Positions 41,034-49,417 of a stretch of DNA of 64,000 bases are shown here, piece after piece. The notes beneath the pieces were generated by a model, which was not told where the DNA came from, ran no database searches, and saw only the letters and a list, made by a program, of their open reading frames with translations. The translations under genes were made by a program, and so were the position numbers. How positions within the stretch are numbered: the first letter of the stretch is position 1; every line of letters starts with the position of its first letter. Source of the stretch: Rhizobium sp. P38BS-XIX (GTDB taxonomy: Bacteria > Pseudomonadota > Alphaproteobacteria > Rhizobiales > Rhizobiaceae); assembly GCF_012641435.1 (NCBI RefSeq), contig NZ_JABAIJ010000001.1, positions 186,001 to 250,000 of the forward strand, read 5' to 3'.

Positions 41034-41978
41034 TCATCGCCGGCTTGCCACCCTCAATTCGCGGATCGAGCCGGACTTTGTGCCGAACATCGGTGTTGCG
41101 GGACGCGGCGCAATATTGTCCTGAGGAAGATAGGTGTAGCTGTCGGCGCGGCGCCATGCTTCGACGCGGGCCTGGCTTTCTTCCGCATCGATGTCATCGA
41201 GCACCAGCCATGCCCGGCTGACACTGCCGTGCTTTTCTGTCAGATGCGGATAGAACCGCTCCAGCGAATAGACGGCATCGGCAATACCCATGCCGAGGCT
41301 GACGAGGGTCACGGCGAGCTGCTGGCCGGACGTGTCGAGCATGATGCGCTCGGTCAGCCAATGGCTTGAGGAAAGCGCATCGGCAAGCGCGGTCGCAAAC
41401 TGCCGTGCATCCCGCTCCCGTGCGAAACGAACGAGGAGGGCTTCCTGCATCTCGCTAAGGCTTCGCAAACCCAGACGGTCGCTATCGTCACGGCTCAGAT
41501 GGCGCGCGGCCTGCTTGATCTGCAGGCGCAACGCCTCTTCACGCGCCAGCCGCTCGACTTCCACTCCATCGGTTGTCGTGATGGCAGCGCCCGCAACCGC
41601 TTCCGGTGTCGCTGTGCTACGCTCCGGCTCAGCGCGGTGCAAGTCGACAAGCGCATCGATGACCCTGGGTGAAAGGGCCGATCTGCTGACGATCGCTTTT
41701 GCATGGGCTGCCCCTTGCGTGCGAGCGATGGTGATGAGCGTATCGTCGTCGATTGCCTGCGAGCTTGTCAGAAACGGAGCGGCGATGGCGATCGGCTGGC
41801 AGCCGATGAACAGCGCCACCGCCTGCGGAACAGTCTCGCATTGCGACAGTGCTGCCACGGCTTGACGTTTTGCCTCGTCCGAGGACGCCTGGAAAACCGG
41901 TGTGAAAAGTTCGGCAAACTGGCGAAGTTCCGATTTGGACGGGTGGCCCATGCCTTCGAAACTTGTGATCGTCGCCAT
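41034..41978 (-). CDS. DUF2336 family protein
   Basis: 314 residues from the ATG at 41978. All-helical, HEAT-like repeat organisation (FQASSDEAKRQAVAALSQC, PFLTSSQAIDDDTLITIARTQGAAHAKAIVSRSALSPRVIDALV), as typical of DUF2336 proteins of alphaproteobacteria, some of which act in stress or cell-cycle adaptor roles. The ATG shares its A with the TAA of the upstream 44-codon membrane peptide gene (TAATG), so translation is coupled. Confidence 0.85.
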   Translation of the reverse strand: MATITSFEGMGHPSKSELRQFAELFTPVFQASSDEAKRQAVAALSQCETVPQAVALFIGCQPIAIAAPFLTSSQAIDDDTLITIARTQGAAHAKAIVSRSALSPRVIDALVDLHRAEPERSTATPEAVAGAAITTTDGVEVERLAREEALRLQIKQAARHLSRDDSDRLGLRSLSEMQEALLVRFARERDARQFATALADALSSSHWLTERIMLDTSGQQLAVTLVSLGMGIADAVYSLERFYPHLTEKHGSVSRAWLVLDDIDAEESQARVEAWRRADSYTYLPQDNIAPRPATPMFGTKSGSIRELRVASRR

Positions 41979-42112
41979 TAGAACCACGTCCTTCTTGCGG
42001 ACTGTTGCAGGCTCTTCGAGGTCTCGATACCGGTCACGCACGCCAACACCCATACTGATACGCAGAACAAAAACAGAGGGAGCCAAATCGTTGACAGTTG
42101 GCTGTGTCGCAT
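41978..42112 (-). CDS. 44-residue membrane peptide, coupled to DUF2336
   Basis: The frame ends TAATG, sharing one base with the DUF2336 start. I take ATG 42112 (four bases after GGGGG); ATG 42142 in frame would add ten basic residues. The product MRHSQLSTIWLPLFLFCVSV has one strongly hydrophobic helix (about residues 7-29) and a polar C-terminal tail (ETSKSLQQSARRTWF). The coupling and the clean hydrophobic helix argue for a real gene; no family is recognised. It may anchor or modulate the DUF2336 protein (inference). Confidence 0.5.
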   Translation of the reverse strand: MRHSQLSTIWLPLFLFCVSVWVLACVTGIETSKSLQQSARRTWF

Positions 42113-42489
42113 CTTCCCCCGGTCGCGCCGGATGGCCCTCATCCCTATGAGAGCATCTTCAGCAGCGATCGTCGAAACAGGTATGGACACGGCCGTCCTT
42201 GTCTGGCTTTGAGACAAGACTAAGGCTGGCACGGTTAATGGTTCGTGAAAACTTTATTAAAATCCAAATAAAAATTGCGCGTTAAGCTTGCGCGTGTGCC
42301 GAGCGCGAATTTTTACCCGATCCACTGTGGTTCAAGGGGGAGGGCCGCATGTGGGGTACTTTCGCGCTAGGCGCGTCCCCAGTGAATTGCAACCAATAGC
42401 AGCATTCGGTCGCGTGCAGATTTTAAACACTTCGAACCGGCCTGAATGGCGCATCCGCAGGCGATATTAACGAAGAAGAACGGTGGCTG
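42113..42489. other. Intergenic region with a GC-rich hairpin
   Basis: 377 bases without a convincing gene. It holds GGGG-TACTTT-CGCGC-TAG-GCGCG-T-CCCC at 42353-42380, a hairpin with an asymmetric internal loop, about 110 bases after the stop of the minus-strand gene at 42490. The AT-rich segment 42235-42285 (TTTATTAAAATCCAAATAAAAATT) could hold the promoter of the membrane peptide-DUF2336 unit. Confidence 0.4.
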
Positions 42490-42696
42490 TTACTGGTCTC
42501 TGCCATCGCGCAAAGCGGCGAGCAGCTTTTCGGAAGTGTTGTGACCGGATTTGAAAAGACCGAGCGCTGCCGTTGCCGCAAATTGCGCCTCGGTGCTTCC
42601 GATATCGATTCGCTTCTCCAAGCACCATTCATCCAGCGCATCACGCAGGACCATGACGTCCTCGGGAGAGAAGACGGCATTACCCGTCGCAAACAT
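42490..42696 (-). CDS. Small conserved-looking protein, 68 residues
   Basis: The ATG at 42696 follows GAGGG by six bases. The product is compact and helical (FSPEDVMVLRDALDEWCLEKRIDIGS, EAQFAATAALGLFKSGHNTSEKLLAALRDG), with no signal or membrane segment. Codon use is normal. I do not recognise a family beyond a general rhizobial hypothetical type; a role cannot be given. Confidence 0.65.
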   Translation of the reverse strand: MFATGNAVFSPEDVMVLRDALDEWCLEKRIDIGSTEAQFAATAALGLFKSGHNTSEKLLAALRDGRDQ

Positions 42697-43059
42697 GGGT
42701 GACCCTCAATTTTCTGCTTTGAACATACGTTAATTTTTTGTGAGCGCAAATAATATCTGCGTGACGTTTTTCTGCAACGCGCCTTTATTCCGCCCATTTG
42801 CCCGCGTCGCGAAGCATTCACCTAAGAATATGAAATTGCTGGCTTTCGAAGCGAGGACTTCTCCGGCGATTTTTCCCGGAGCAGGTGAAACTAAAGCCGC
42901 GCTCGCAGCGTTACTATTGCATAACCGCTCATGCCGAGGATGAGGTGCGACAAAATTAGTATTCTGTTAACTGCGATATGTCTGAATTCCGGTGAAAGCA
43001 GTGATTGGCAGAGTCTAGTGAATGCGAATTGAAGTGCGTGGTTGCCGGTGTCGGCTCCT
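42697..43059. other. Intergenic region without recognised features
   Basis: 363 bases of mixed composition, AT-rich between 42700 and 42770. Apparent short frames on both strands have neither a ribosome binding site nor recognisable content. It leads into the structured leader that follows. Confidence 0.4.
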
Positions 43060-43215
43060 CGCCACGGTGTCCCGGAAATACCGTGAGAAGGCGTGAATGC
43101 TTCCCGTCGAAAGCCAAGGGAAACGGCTCGAAGGGAGGAAACGCTAGCCCGTTATAGCAGCGGGCAGGGTGAAATTAGTCGCAAGTTCATCCGTCTCGAG
43201 ACAAAAATGGAGACG
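43060..43215 (+). ncRNA. Structured RNA leader with possible Shine-Dalgarno lock
   Basis: Three hairpins occur in tandem. P1: CGC-CACGGT (43060-43068) with ACCGTG (43080-43085) and GCG to 43093. P2: CTTCCC (43100-43105) with GGGAGG (43133-43138), enclosing CGA-AAGCC/GGCT-CG. P3: GCCCG (43147-43151) with CGGGC (43161-43165). Next, CGTCTC (43192-43197) can pair either with GAGAC (43198-43202, palindrome GTCTCGAGAC) or with GAGACG (43210-43215), which covers the GGAG ribosome binding site of the 55-codon gene at 43219. This is the layout of a cis-acting switch. No known riboswitch or thermometer class was recognised. Confidence 0.45.
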
Positions 43216-43218
43216 AGA

Positions 43219-43386
43219 ATGGCAAAGATAATATCTCTTTCGGATTGGCGATCACGCCATCCGCCGCGCGCCCAAAAAGAGCCGACGGAAGCACAGATAC
43301 TTTTGTACACGGGAGTGCGTTACGAGCATCTCGATACGACCAGCCACCGCCCTGGTACCGGATCCAAGCGGGCCAAAGGCAAGTAA
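43219..43386 (+). CDS. Small protein of unknown function, 55 residues
   Basis: The ATG at 43219 has GGAG at six bases; the longer open frame from 43093 covers the structured leader and is not expected to be translated. The product MAKIISLSDWRSRHPPRAQK continues with TEAQILLYTGVRYEHLD and a basic Lys/Gly tail. The IISLSDWR opening and the YTGVRYE segment look like a compact conserved core, but I cannot name a family. Its ribosome binding site lies in the possible lock described for 43060-43215. Confidence 0.6.
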   Translation: MAKIISLSDWRSRHPPRAQKEPTEAQILLYTGVRYEHLDTTSHRPGTGSKRAKGK

Positions 43387-43491
43387 ATTTTCCTTGAGAG
43401 TGCGGCCATGGAGCATGCCCGGTCTTTGATGCGCGCCATGGTGCTGATATCAAACCGCGGCTTTCAAGCGGCGCAAGCTCGCCGATTGAAC

Positions 43492-44040
43492 TTAATCCTC
43501 ACCAAATTCATCGCAGCCTGCTTGCGACAGGAAATCGCGCGCCGCATCGTCGAAGCTCGATTGCGGGGCCATCGTATGCAGCACTGCATATCCTTGCGCA
43601 TGAGCAGCCTCCACCAGAATTGATTGAGCAAGCGCCGGCGGCAAGGCCTTGCGTATTCCGGTGAGCTGAACCGGGGAGGCAAGCAACAGATCGAGAGCGC
43701 CACCCACCGATGTGCGATCGCTCATACTGAAAACCTCGTTCGACGCGGCATCATAGACGGCAAGCGACCAGAACGGCACCTTTCCCTTCGCCGTCAGGTG
43801 TACCGGCTTGTCCTCTATGTCGAATGCGCAGACGGCCGTGCGGATATAGGGATCCGTATTGGAAAGCCCTGCCTCGTCGTCCTTGTCGTCGAGCATATAG
43901 AAATGGTTTTCATCGCCCTCGTCCAGCACGCGCGTATAGGCATCGCGGTCGGAAAAGTGCGGCAGGGAGAGAATGATGATGATATGCAGCAGCGCCGCGC
44001 CGAACAGGCCTGTCAGAAGGGTAAAGACGAACCTAAACAT
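43492..44040 (-). CDS. DUF1254 family membrane-anchored protein
   Basis: 182 residues; N-terminal helix FVFTLLTGLFGAALLHIIIIL, then NTDPYIRTAVCAFDIEDKPVHLTAKGKVPFWSLAVYD, the DUF1254 core. The gene overlaps the DUF1214 gene by eight bases (ATGTTTAG). In larger single-chain relatives the two domains are parts of one polypeptide; here they are separate proteins that probably act together at the periplasmic side of the inner membrane. Confidence 0.82.
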   Translation of the reverse strand: MFRFVFTLLTGLFGAALLHIIIILSLPHFSDRDAYTRVLDEGDENHFYMLDDKDDEAGLSNTDPYIRTAVCAFDIEDKPVHLTAKGKVPFWSLAVYDAASNEVFSMSDRTSVGGALDLLLASPVQLTGIRKALPPALAQSILVEAAHAQGYAVLHTMAPQSSFDDAARDFLSQAGCDEFGED

Positions 44041-44620
44041 TGCCGCACCCGATCTTCTCGAGTTTCGGCATGGTGAGATCGATCAGGCCGGAACTGCTGG
44101 CTGCCGGCGAGTCCAGCAGCGTCCATACCAGCCGGAAATTGCCGGTCGCAGGCAGCGCAAGCCAATTGTCGGCCCGCGCGCTCGATGAAACCGTGATGCT
44201 GAAGGTCGAATCCGGATTGCGCAGAACGATCCAGGAGTTGATCGTCGACGGACGTCCGGGAGGTGCGGCAAGCGGCTCACCATCATTGCCTGCAATGAAA
44301 AGCGTCCAGAGACGCGCGGGCGGTGTCTGGCCGCTGATGCGATAGCTGCAACCTGCCGTCAGCCTGGCGCCGGAATCGTCGTTGGACGCGGTAAACACCA
44401 GGCCCTCAGCAGTCCCGTAAAGCAAGCGGCCGGCGCGGGCGCGATGCGACTTGGCATAAGGGTCGGCATCCGCAGTCTGCATTTCCGGAAAAGCTTGCCA
44501 GGCGCCAAGCTTGATCGCGCCGAAACCCGACGTCGCATTCAATGCGAAAAGCGTGAACATGATCCCGCCGCCAAAGGCGATCAGCAGCGAAAGCGCAACA
44601 AGAAGGGGGACTCGGAACAA
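44033..44620 (-). CDS. DUF1214 family membrane-anchored protein
   Basis: 195 residues from a TTG at 44620, chosen because GAGG precedes it by about eight bases and because the hydrophobic helix (VPLLVALSLLIAFGGGIMFTLF) then lies at the N-terminus; the open frame reaches 44734. The remainder (YAKSHRARAGRLLYGTAEGLVF, TAGCSYRISGQTPPARLWTLFIAG, NWLALPATGNFRLVWTLLD) matches DUF1214. First gene of a two-gene unit with the DUF1254 protein. Function unknown. Confidence 0.82.
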   Translation of the reverse strand: MFRVPLLVALSLLIAFGGGIMFTLFALNATSGFGAIKLGAWQAFPEMQTADADPYAKSHRARAGRLLYGTAEGLVFTASNDDSGARLTAGCSYRISGQTPPARLWTLFIAGNDGEPLAAPPGRPSTINSWIVLRNPDSTFSITVSSSARADNWLALPATGNFRLVWTLLDSPAASSSGLIDLTMPKLEKIGCGNV

Positions 44621-44871
44621 CCTGACGTCCTCGTGACAAATCAATCTCGATTTATTTCTGATTCTGCCGATAGGCGAAAGGGCACGGCGCATTTCGGCAC
44701 AACAGCGCGGATCATTGGCACCGAAAAAGTGCAATGGGCAATACCGGAAGCGACGGCGTCAGACAGATGATAGGACGTCTGGCCGTTTCGAAATCCGGCA
44801 ACTCATGCGGCAGATTGCCAGGGAAGCTAACGACGGTGATCGAGCCATACGGTTCGCATAGCCACGCCGCT

Positions 44872-47067
44872 CTATTCCGCCGTCGCGACCTTCTGCGTTT
44901 CGAGCGGTATTGCCGCCTTCAGCCTCTCGCCAATGTCGCGAAGAACCTTCGTCGACTCCACCGAGAGCGAGCGTGGCCGCACGAGCGGAGGCAGGCCGCC
45001 ATTAGCGGCATCGGCGGGTTTCTTGGCAGCCACCGTCTGCGGCTTCTGCACTGGGAACGGATTGCTGATGCCGGGGATGGGCTTCAGCACGATCCCCTGA
45101 TGGGCATAATCCATGATTTTCTTGAAGGTCATCGCCGGCAGTGTCCCGCCCGTCATATTGTTCGTCGACGTGTAATCATCATTGCCGAACCAGACGGCAC
45201 AGGTGTAGTTGCCGGTAAAGCCGATGAACCAGGCGTCGCGATAGGCCTGCGTGGTGCCGGTCTTGCCACCGACCACGATGCCGTTGTCGAGCGCGGCCTT
45301 GCGGCCGGTGCCGATGACCGGAACCTGGGTCAGCATCTGGTTCATATAAGAGGTTGCCTTTTCGCTCAGCACACGCTTAGCAGGGGCCTCGTCGCGGTTG
45401 AAGTCATATAGAACCTTGCCGTCATAACCGCTGATCTGGTCGATGCCGTGGCGTCGCGATTGCATGCCGTCGGCCGGGAAAACGGAATAGGCCGTCGCCT
45501 GGTCGAGAACGGTCACTTCCGAAGTTCCGATCGGAATGGTTTTGTCGTTGCGGATCGGTGTCTCGACACCCATCGCCTTGGCCATGTCGCGGATAGGCTG
45601 AATGCCGAACTTTTCCTTGGCGAGACGCACGGGGATGGTATTGATCGACTGCGCGATCGCCTGCGTCAGCGTGACCTTGCCTTCATAGCGGTTTTCGTAA
45701 TTGTGCGGGCTCCAGTTGCCCCAGGAGATCGGCGCATCGACGATGGTGGAGGTCGGCGTCATGCCGTTCTCCATCGCCACCGAATAGGTGTAGATCTTGA
45801 AGGACGAACCGGGCTGGCGAAGCGCCTTGGTAGCGCGGTTGAACTGGCTTTCGCCATAATCGCTGCCGCCGACCATGGCGCGCACGGCGCCGCCGTTCTC
45901 GATCATGACGCTCGCGCCCTGCTTGGCATGATAGCGCTCACCGAATTCCATCAGGCTGGATTGGACCGAATCTTCAGCGGCTTTCTGCAGCCCCATATCG
46001 ATGGTGGTGCGCACGATCAGCGAGCGCTCCGGAAAGCGGATGGCAAGCCGCTGCACTTCATCGAAGGCCCAATCAAGGAAGTAGTCGGGAGATTCGATCT
46101 GGGCACGGTCGACGACCGAAGCCGGGTTGCGCCTTGCGGCAATGACCTGCCCCTCAGTCATCAGTCCGCTCTGGACGAGATTGGAGAGCACATCGTTGGC
46201 GCGGGCGCGTGCTGCGGGCAGGTTGACGTGCGGCGCATATTTCGCCGGCGCCTTGAAGAGACCGGCAAGCATCGCCGCTTCCGCCAGATTGACGTCGGTG
46301 ATGCTCTTGCCGAAATAGAACTGCGCTGCCGCCGCTGCCCCGAAGGTGCCGCCGCCCATATAGGTGCGGTCGAGATAGAGGCTCAATATCTCTTTCTTGG
46401 AGAGATTGGCCTCGAGCCAGATCGCCAGAAAGGCTTCCTTGATCTTTCGGTCGATGGAGCGCTCGTTGCTGAGGAAAACGTTCTTGGCGAGCTGCTGGGT
46501 CAGCGTCGAACCACCCTGAACGACGCCCCCGGCCTGCGCATTGACTGTGACCGCCCGGAAAAGGCCGATGACATCGATACCGAAATGGTCGAAGAAGCGA
46601 CGGTCCTCCGTCGCAAGCACAGCCTTGATGAAATAATCCGGCAACTGGTCCACCGGCACGGAATTCTCGTGAATGATGCCGCGGTGGCCGATGACATTGC
46701 CGTAGCGATCCAGAAACGTCACGGCGAAGTTGCCGCGATTGCGCCAATCACCCTGTGTTGCCTCGAAAGCCGGCATGGCAAGCATCAGCATCACGACGGA
46801 GCCGGCGGTGCCCAGCGTCAAACCTTCTCCCAGCAGTTCGAAAACGATACGCTTCCAGCCGCGCACGCGAAAGCGACGGAAGAAGATGGTGATTTCTTCC
46901 CATGCCTCCGCCAGACGAAAACCGGCATTCCATATCGTGGAATCGATCCATGAATCGATGCGCAGGAAGAAATGGCGCTTCCGGCGCCTTGGCTTGCCGG
47001 CCCCATGATCCTGTTGCTTATCAGGCCCTGTATTCGGCCCGTTTTCTGGATTGGATGGGTCTTCCAC
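44872..47067 (-). CDS. Penicillin-binding protein 1A (bifunctional)
   Basis: 731 residues from GTG 47067. A basic cytoplasmic tail and a membrane helix (about 83-103) precede the glycosyltransferase domain with catalytic Glu154 (TEDRRFFDH) and GGSTLTQQLAKN. The transpeptidase domain has S422-S-F-K425, S475-I-N and K603-T-G-T-T. It polymerises and cross-links peptidoglycan on the periplasmic face. The C-terminal tail is Pro/Lys-rich. Length is at the short end for PBP1A, closer to the PbpF/PBP1A2 type of rhizobia. No operon partner; YcgN is divergent. Confidence 0.93.
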   Translation of the reverse strand: MEDPSNPENGPNTGPDKQQDHGAGKPRRRKRHFFLRIDSWIDSTIWNAGFRLAEAWEEITIFFRRFRVRGWKRIVFELLGEGLTLGTAGSVVMLMLAMPAFEATQGDWRNRGNFAVTFLDRYGNVIGHRGIIHENSVPVDQLPDYFIKAVLATEDRRFFDHFGIDVIGLFRAVTVNAQAGGVVQGGSTLTQQLAKNVFLSNERSIDRKIKEAFLAIWLEANLSKKEILSLYLDRTYMGGGTFGAAAAAQFYFGKSITDVNLAEAAMLAGLFKAPAKYAPHVNLPAARARANDVLSNLVQSGLMTEGQVIAARRNPASVVDRAQIESPDYFLDWAFDEVQRLAIRFPERSLIVRTTIDMGLQKAAEDSVQSSLMEFGERYHAKQGASVMIENGGAVRAMVGGSDYGESQFNRATKALRQPGSSFKIYTYSVAMENGMTPTSTIVDAPISWGNWSPHNYENRYEGKVTLTQAIAQSINTIPVRLAKEKFGIQPIRDMAKAMGVETPIRNDKTIPIGTSEVTVLDQATAYSVFPADGMQSRRHGIDQISGYDGKVLYDFNRDEAPAKRVLSEKATSYMNQMLTQVPVIGTGRKAALDNGIVVGGKTGTTQAYRDAWFIGFTGNYTCAVWFGNDDYTSTNNMTGGTLPAMTFKKIMDYAHQGIVLKPIPGISNPFPVQKPQTVAAKKPADAANGGLPPLVRPRSLSVESTKVLRDIGERLKAAIPLETQKVATAE

Positions 47068-47237
47068 GCTCTACTTCCCGACCACATTAACTGTCGCGCG
47101 TCTCCTTGTGACACACGCAAAGCCCATTATCTCATAGAACGACCGATTGAATAATTGGTTGATTTAGAGAAAAGAACAAGAGACATGCATGCCGCAGCCC
47201 GCATTCCATGGCGCGGGCAGCTGGGATAATCACCGTG

Positions 47238-47723
47238 ATGACAGACGAAACACCCTTCTGGAAAATCAAGACACTGACGGAGATGAGTCCGTCGGAATGG
47301 GAAAGCCTGTGCGATGGCTGCGGCCTCTGTTGTCTCAACAAGCTGGAAGAGTGGGATAGCGGCGACGTCTATTTCACGTCGATCCGCTGCAAGCTGATGG
47401 ACGGCGAAAGCTGTCGATGCACCAGCTATCCGAACCGCTGGGATTTCGTGCCCGATTGCGTCCAGCTGACGCCTGAAAAGGTGCCGGAGCTGGAATGGTT
47501 GCCGCCGACCTGCGCCTATCGCCTCGTCAAGGATGGCCGCGATCTCTATTGGTGGCATCCGCTGATCTCAGGCGATCCTGATACCGTGCATATTGCCGGT
47601 GTGTCGGCGCGGGGCCGCACCGTCAGTGAAGAGAATGTCGATCTTGACGACTTCGAGGATTATGTCGTCGACTGGCCTCTGACCGTCGAGGACGATATGG
47701 AGCCTAATCCTCCGTCAAAGTGA
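47238..47723 (+). CDS. YcgN family cysteine-cluster protein
   Basis: 161 residues from the ATG at 47238. The eight conserved cysteines are seen: [41 protein letters not shown] and PPTCAYR, followed by WWHPLISGD, which defines the YcgN/YkgJ-like zinc- or iron-chelating cluster family. Its task is not known. The 3' end overlaps the convergent YjbR gene by 20 bases. Confidence 0.9.
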   Translation: MTDETPFWKIKTLTEMSPSEWESLCDGCGLCCLNKLEEWDSGDVYFTSIRCKLMDGESCRCTSYPNRWDFVPDCVQLTPEKVPELEWLPPTCAYRLVKDGRDLYWWHPLISGDPDTVHIAGVSARGRTVSEENVDLDDFEDYVVDWPLTVEDDMEPNPPSK

Positions 47724-48033
47724 TGGATTTCGGCGCTACATTTCGCCAGGCACGTCGTACCAGTGTTTGGACAGCGTCTGCATGGGCATCGTGATGGAAG
47801 AGCCTGGTTGAGCCTTTAAGCCCCCAGCCGCCCGGTACGGGCTCGATGTGCTGTGGAAGGGTCGCCATGGCGAGCTGCTGTTGATCCGGCGTCAATTTCA
47901 CGACGCAGAAATCGGGTCCCGGGAGCGTCATGAAGATCTTGCCGCGCACCCGAAAATCGCGGGTTCCGAAATGCGCGCCTTCCGTCGCTTCCGGCAGACT
48001 GAGGGCGAGGGTCACGAGGTCGTCGTCGGTCAT
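47704..48033 (-). CDS. MmcQ/YjbR family protein
   Basis: 109 residues from the ATG at 48033 (an upstream start at 48057 is possible). [29 protein letters not shown] and the C-terminal [18 protein letters not shown] are the marks of the YjbR/CyaY-like fold, called MmcQ-like. A double-wing DNA-binding role was proposed for the family; it is unproven here. Convergent with YcgN with a 20-base overlap. Confidence 0.85.
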   Translation of the reverse strand: MTDDDLVTLALSLPEATEGAHFGTRDFRVRGKIFMTLPGPDFCVVKLTPDQQQLAMATLPQHIEPVPGGWGLKGSTRLFHHDAHADAVQTLVRRAWRNVAPKSITLTED

Positions 48034-48164
48034 GGCGATGAAGATATCACGCAACATCCAATCGTCAAAAATGACCGTTCAAAGGGCCTGCTCGCCTTTC
48101 ATTGAAACGAGAGGACGCGCATGATATCGCGCGGTCCATTCGCCTATATCCAAGGAGCCGTTGC

Positions 48165-48473
48165 GTGATCCGCCACATCGTTTTCTTCACCGTTCCCGAT
48201 CGCGCCAAGCTCGAGGAGGTCCGCTCCGGTCTGTCGATCCTCACCGCCATCCCGCACGCCCGTCTGCTGGAGATCGGTACGAATGTGAAAACCGATCAGC
48301 TCGGTACGGAGATCGATCTTGTCGTCTACGGCGAATTCGATGACGAAGCCGCCCTGGCCGCCTACAAGGCGCATCCGAATTATCAGCATTCGATCGAGCG
48401 TGTGCGCCCGTTGCGCGAAATGCGGATCGCCGCCGACTATGAAACGACGATCGCAATCCGGGAGCCGTTCTGA
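48165..48473 (+). CDS. Dabb (stress-responsive A/B barrel) protein
   Basis: 102 residues from GTG 48165, with GGAG eight bases upstream. IRHIVFFTVPDRAKLEEVRSGLSIL, then VVYGEFDDEAALAAYKAHPNYQHSIERVRPL matches the dimeric alpha-beta barrel (Dabb) domain, where the HP..H segment closes the pocket. Function unknown; some homologues are stress-induced. Divergent from the YjbR gene. Confidence 0.85.
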   Translation: MIRHIVFFTVPDRAKLEEVRSGLSILTAIPHARLLEIGTNVKTDQLGTEIDLVVYGEFDDEAALAAYKAHPNYQHSIERVRPLREMRIAADYETTIAIREPF

Positions 48474-49033
48474 GACCTGAGGCCGAGGACTTGCCGCTGA
48501 AGCCATTTCAAATGATTGGGCTTTGATCTGGAATCGGATTGTCGGAGATCGGATTCTTTGCGGGAAGTTGTTGAAGCAAGATCTCAGCCAGTCGAATCTG
48601 TTTGAGAAGACATTCGGCCAAGCGATTCAAAAGACTCAAAGAAGACTGGGCGTTCTACCTGAGTAAAACACCTGATCGCCGCTTGCATCAGGCAATGACA
48701 CGCTGTCATTCATCCTGTGCTCATGGGGTCGACCATACTTGAGAATGATTAAAATTAGCTGAGTCTGGACTTTGAGAGGCCATAAAGTCTCGTCCGGAAG
48801 CTGCGGGAACAGCCTTGCAAACAGAGTGGGGCCGGTGCAGTGCAAGAAGAAGTCCCACTGCCGCGATTTCCTGCGAGAGGGTTGCGATCTATACAATAAA
48901 TTCAAATAGTTAAATCAGGCATTAAGCTTGTCAAACGCCCCGCAAGCCGAAAATTACAGCCCATTCATTTGCCATTCAGACGTGTTTGGGTACATATTTG
49001 CTCAAGTTAATGTCCCGATGGGAAGTCCTCAGC
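48474..49033. other. Intergenic region of 560 bases before feuN
   Basis: No convincing gene. Two adjacent inverted repeats stand out: CCTGAT-N10-ATCAGG at 48671-48692 and AATGACA-CGC-TGTCATT at 48694-48710. The stretch has lower GC than its surroundings and a short direct repeat ATCGGATT (twice between 48530 and 48555). A minus-strand frame of 89 codons here looks non-coding. Confidence 0.45.
48671..48710. promoter_or_regulatory. Two tandem inverted repeats upstream of feuNPQ
   Basis: CCTGAT/ATCAGG (six-base arms, ten-base loop) is followed one base later by the perfect AATGACA-CGC-TGTCATT dyad (seven-base arms, three-base centre). The second has the form of a dimeric repressor operator. It lies 324 bases before the feuN start and 198 bases after the Dabb gene; which transcript it serves is unknown. 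Confidence 0.4.
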
Positions 49034-49282
49034 ATGGCCACATTCTCAAGCATAGCAGCAGCGGCCCTTGTCATGGCCGGCTCGGCTGTTCTGCCGGCGC
49101 CAGCGCCGACCTTGGTGGCCCGAGCCAACAGCGACTGCAGCGAGGCTGCGGATCAGGTTGTCGAGAAGACCGGTGGGCAGCTTCTTTCCGCACAGCCGTC
49201 CGGCGATAGCTGCATCATCACGGTCCTCGTTCAAGGTAATGGGCAGCGTCCGCGCAAGGTGACGATGAAAGTGCCGATGTAA
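49034..49282 (+). CDS. feuN: FeuN, periplasmic modulator of the FeuPQ system
   Basis: 82 residues from the ATG at 49034. A signal peptide (MATFSSIAAAALVMAGSAVL, cut in the PAPAPTLVARA region) leads to a mature protein of about 50 residues with two cysteines (Cys35, Cys60) and a beta-rich end (SCIITVLVQGNGQRPRKVTMKV). The size, periplasmic location and position just before feuP agree with FeuN of Sinorhizobium, which restrains the FeuQ kinase and is essential because unchecked FeuPQ is harmful. The identification rests on context and size as well as sequence form. Confidence 0.78.
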   Translation: MATFSSIAAAALVMAGSAVLPAPAPTLVARANSDCSEAADQVVEKTGGQLLSAQPSGDSCIITVLVQGNGQRPRKVTMKVPM

Positions 49283-49417
49283 TCATGGCGGCTTGAATCA
49301 TAATGCGTGGCGGGTGGTCTAAAGCTTTGAATCCAACATAAATTCTTATTGTTTCCGTGATTCCACTGTAGCTCGATTTACAGTAGTGTTTCTCGAACGG
49401 GGAAATTGGGTCCAAAC

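Noticed and set aside
42288..42470. Short plus-strand frame in the gap before the 68-residue gene
   Set aside because: No ribosome binding site, and it runs across the GC-rich hairpin without protein-like content.
45448..46953. 501-codon open frame antisense to PBP1A
   Set aside because: Arg/Asp/Gly-rich composition of a shadow frame, no ribosome binding site, and the other strand has all PBP motifs.
48636..48905. 89-codon minus-strand frame in the gap before feuN
   Set aside because: It needs a TTG start without a ribosome binding site, has mixed hydrophobic and basic composition without domain character, and runs through the two inverted repeats.
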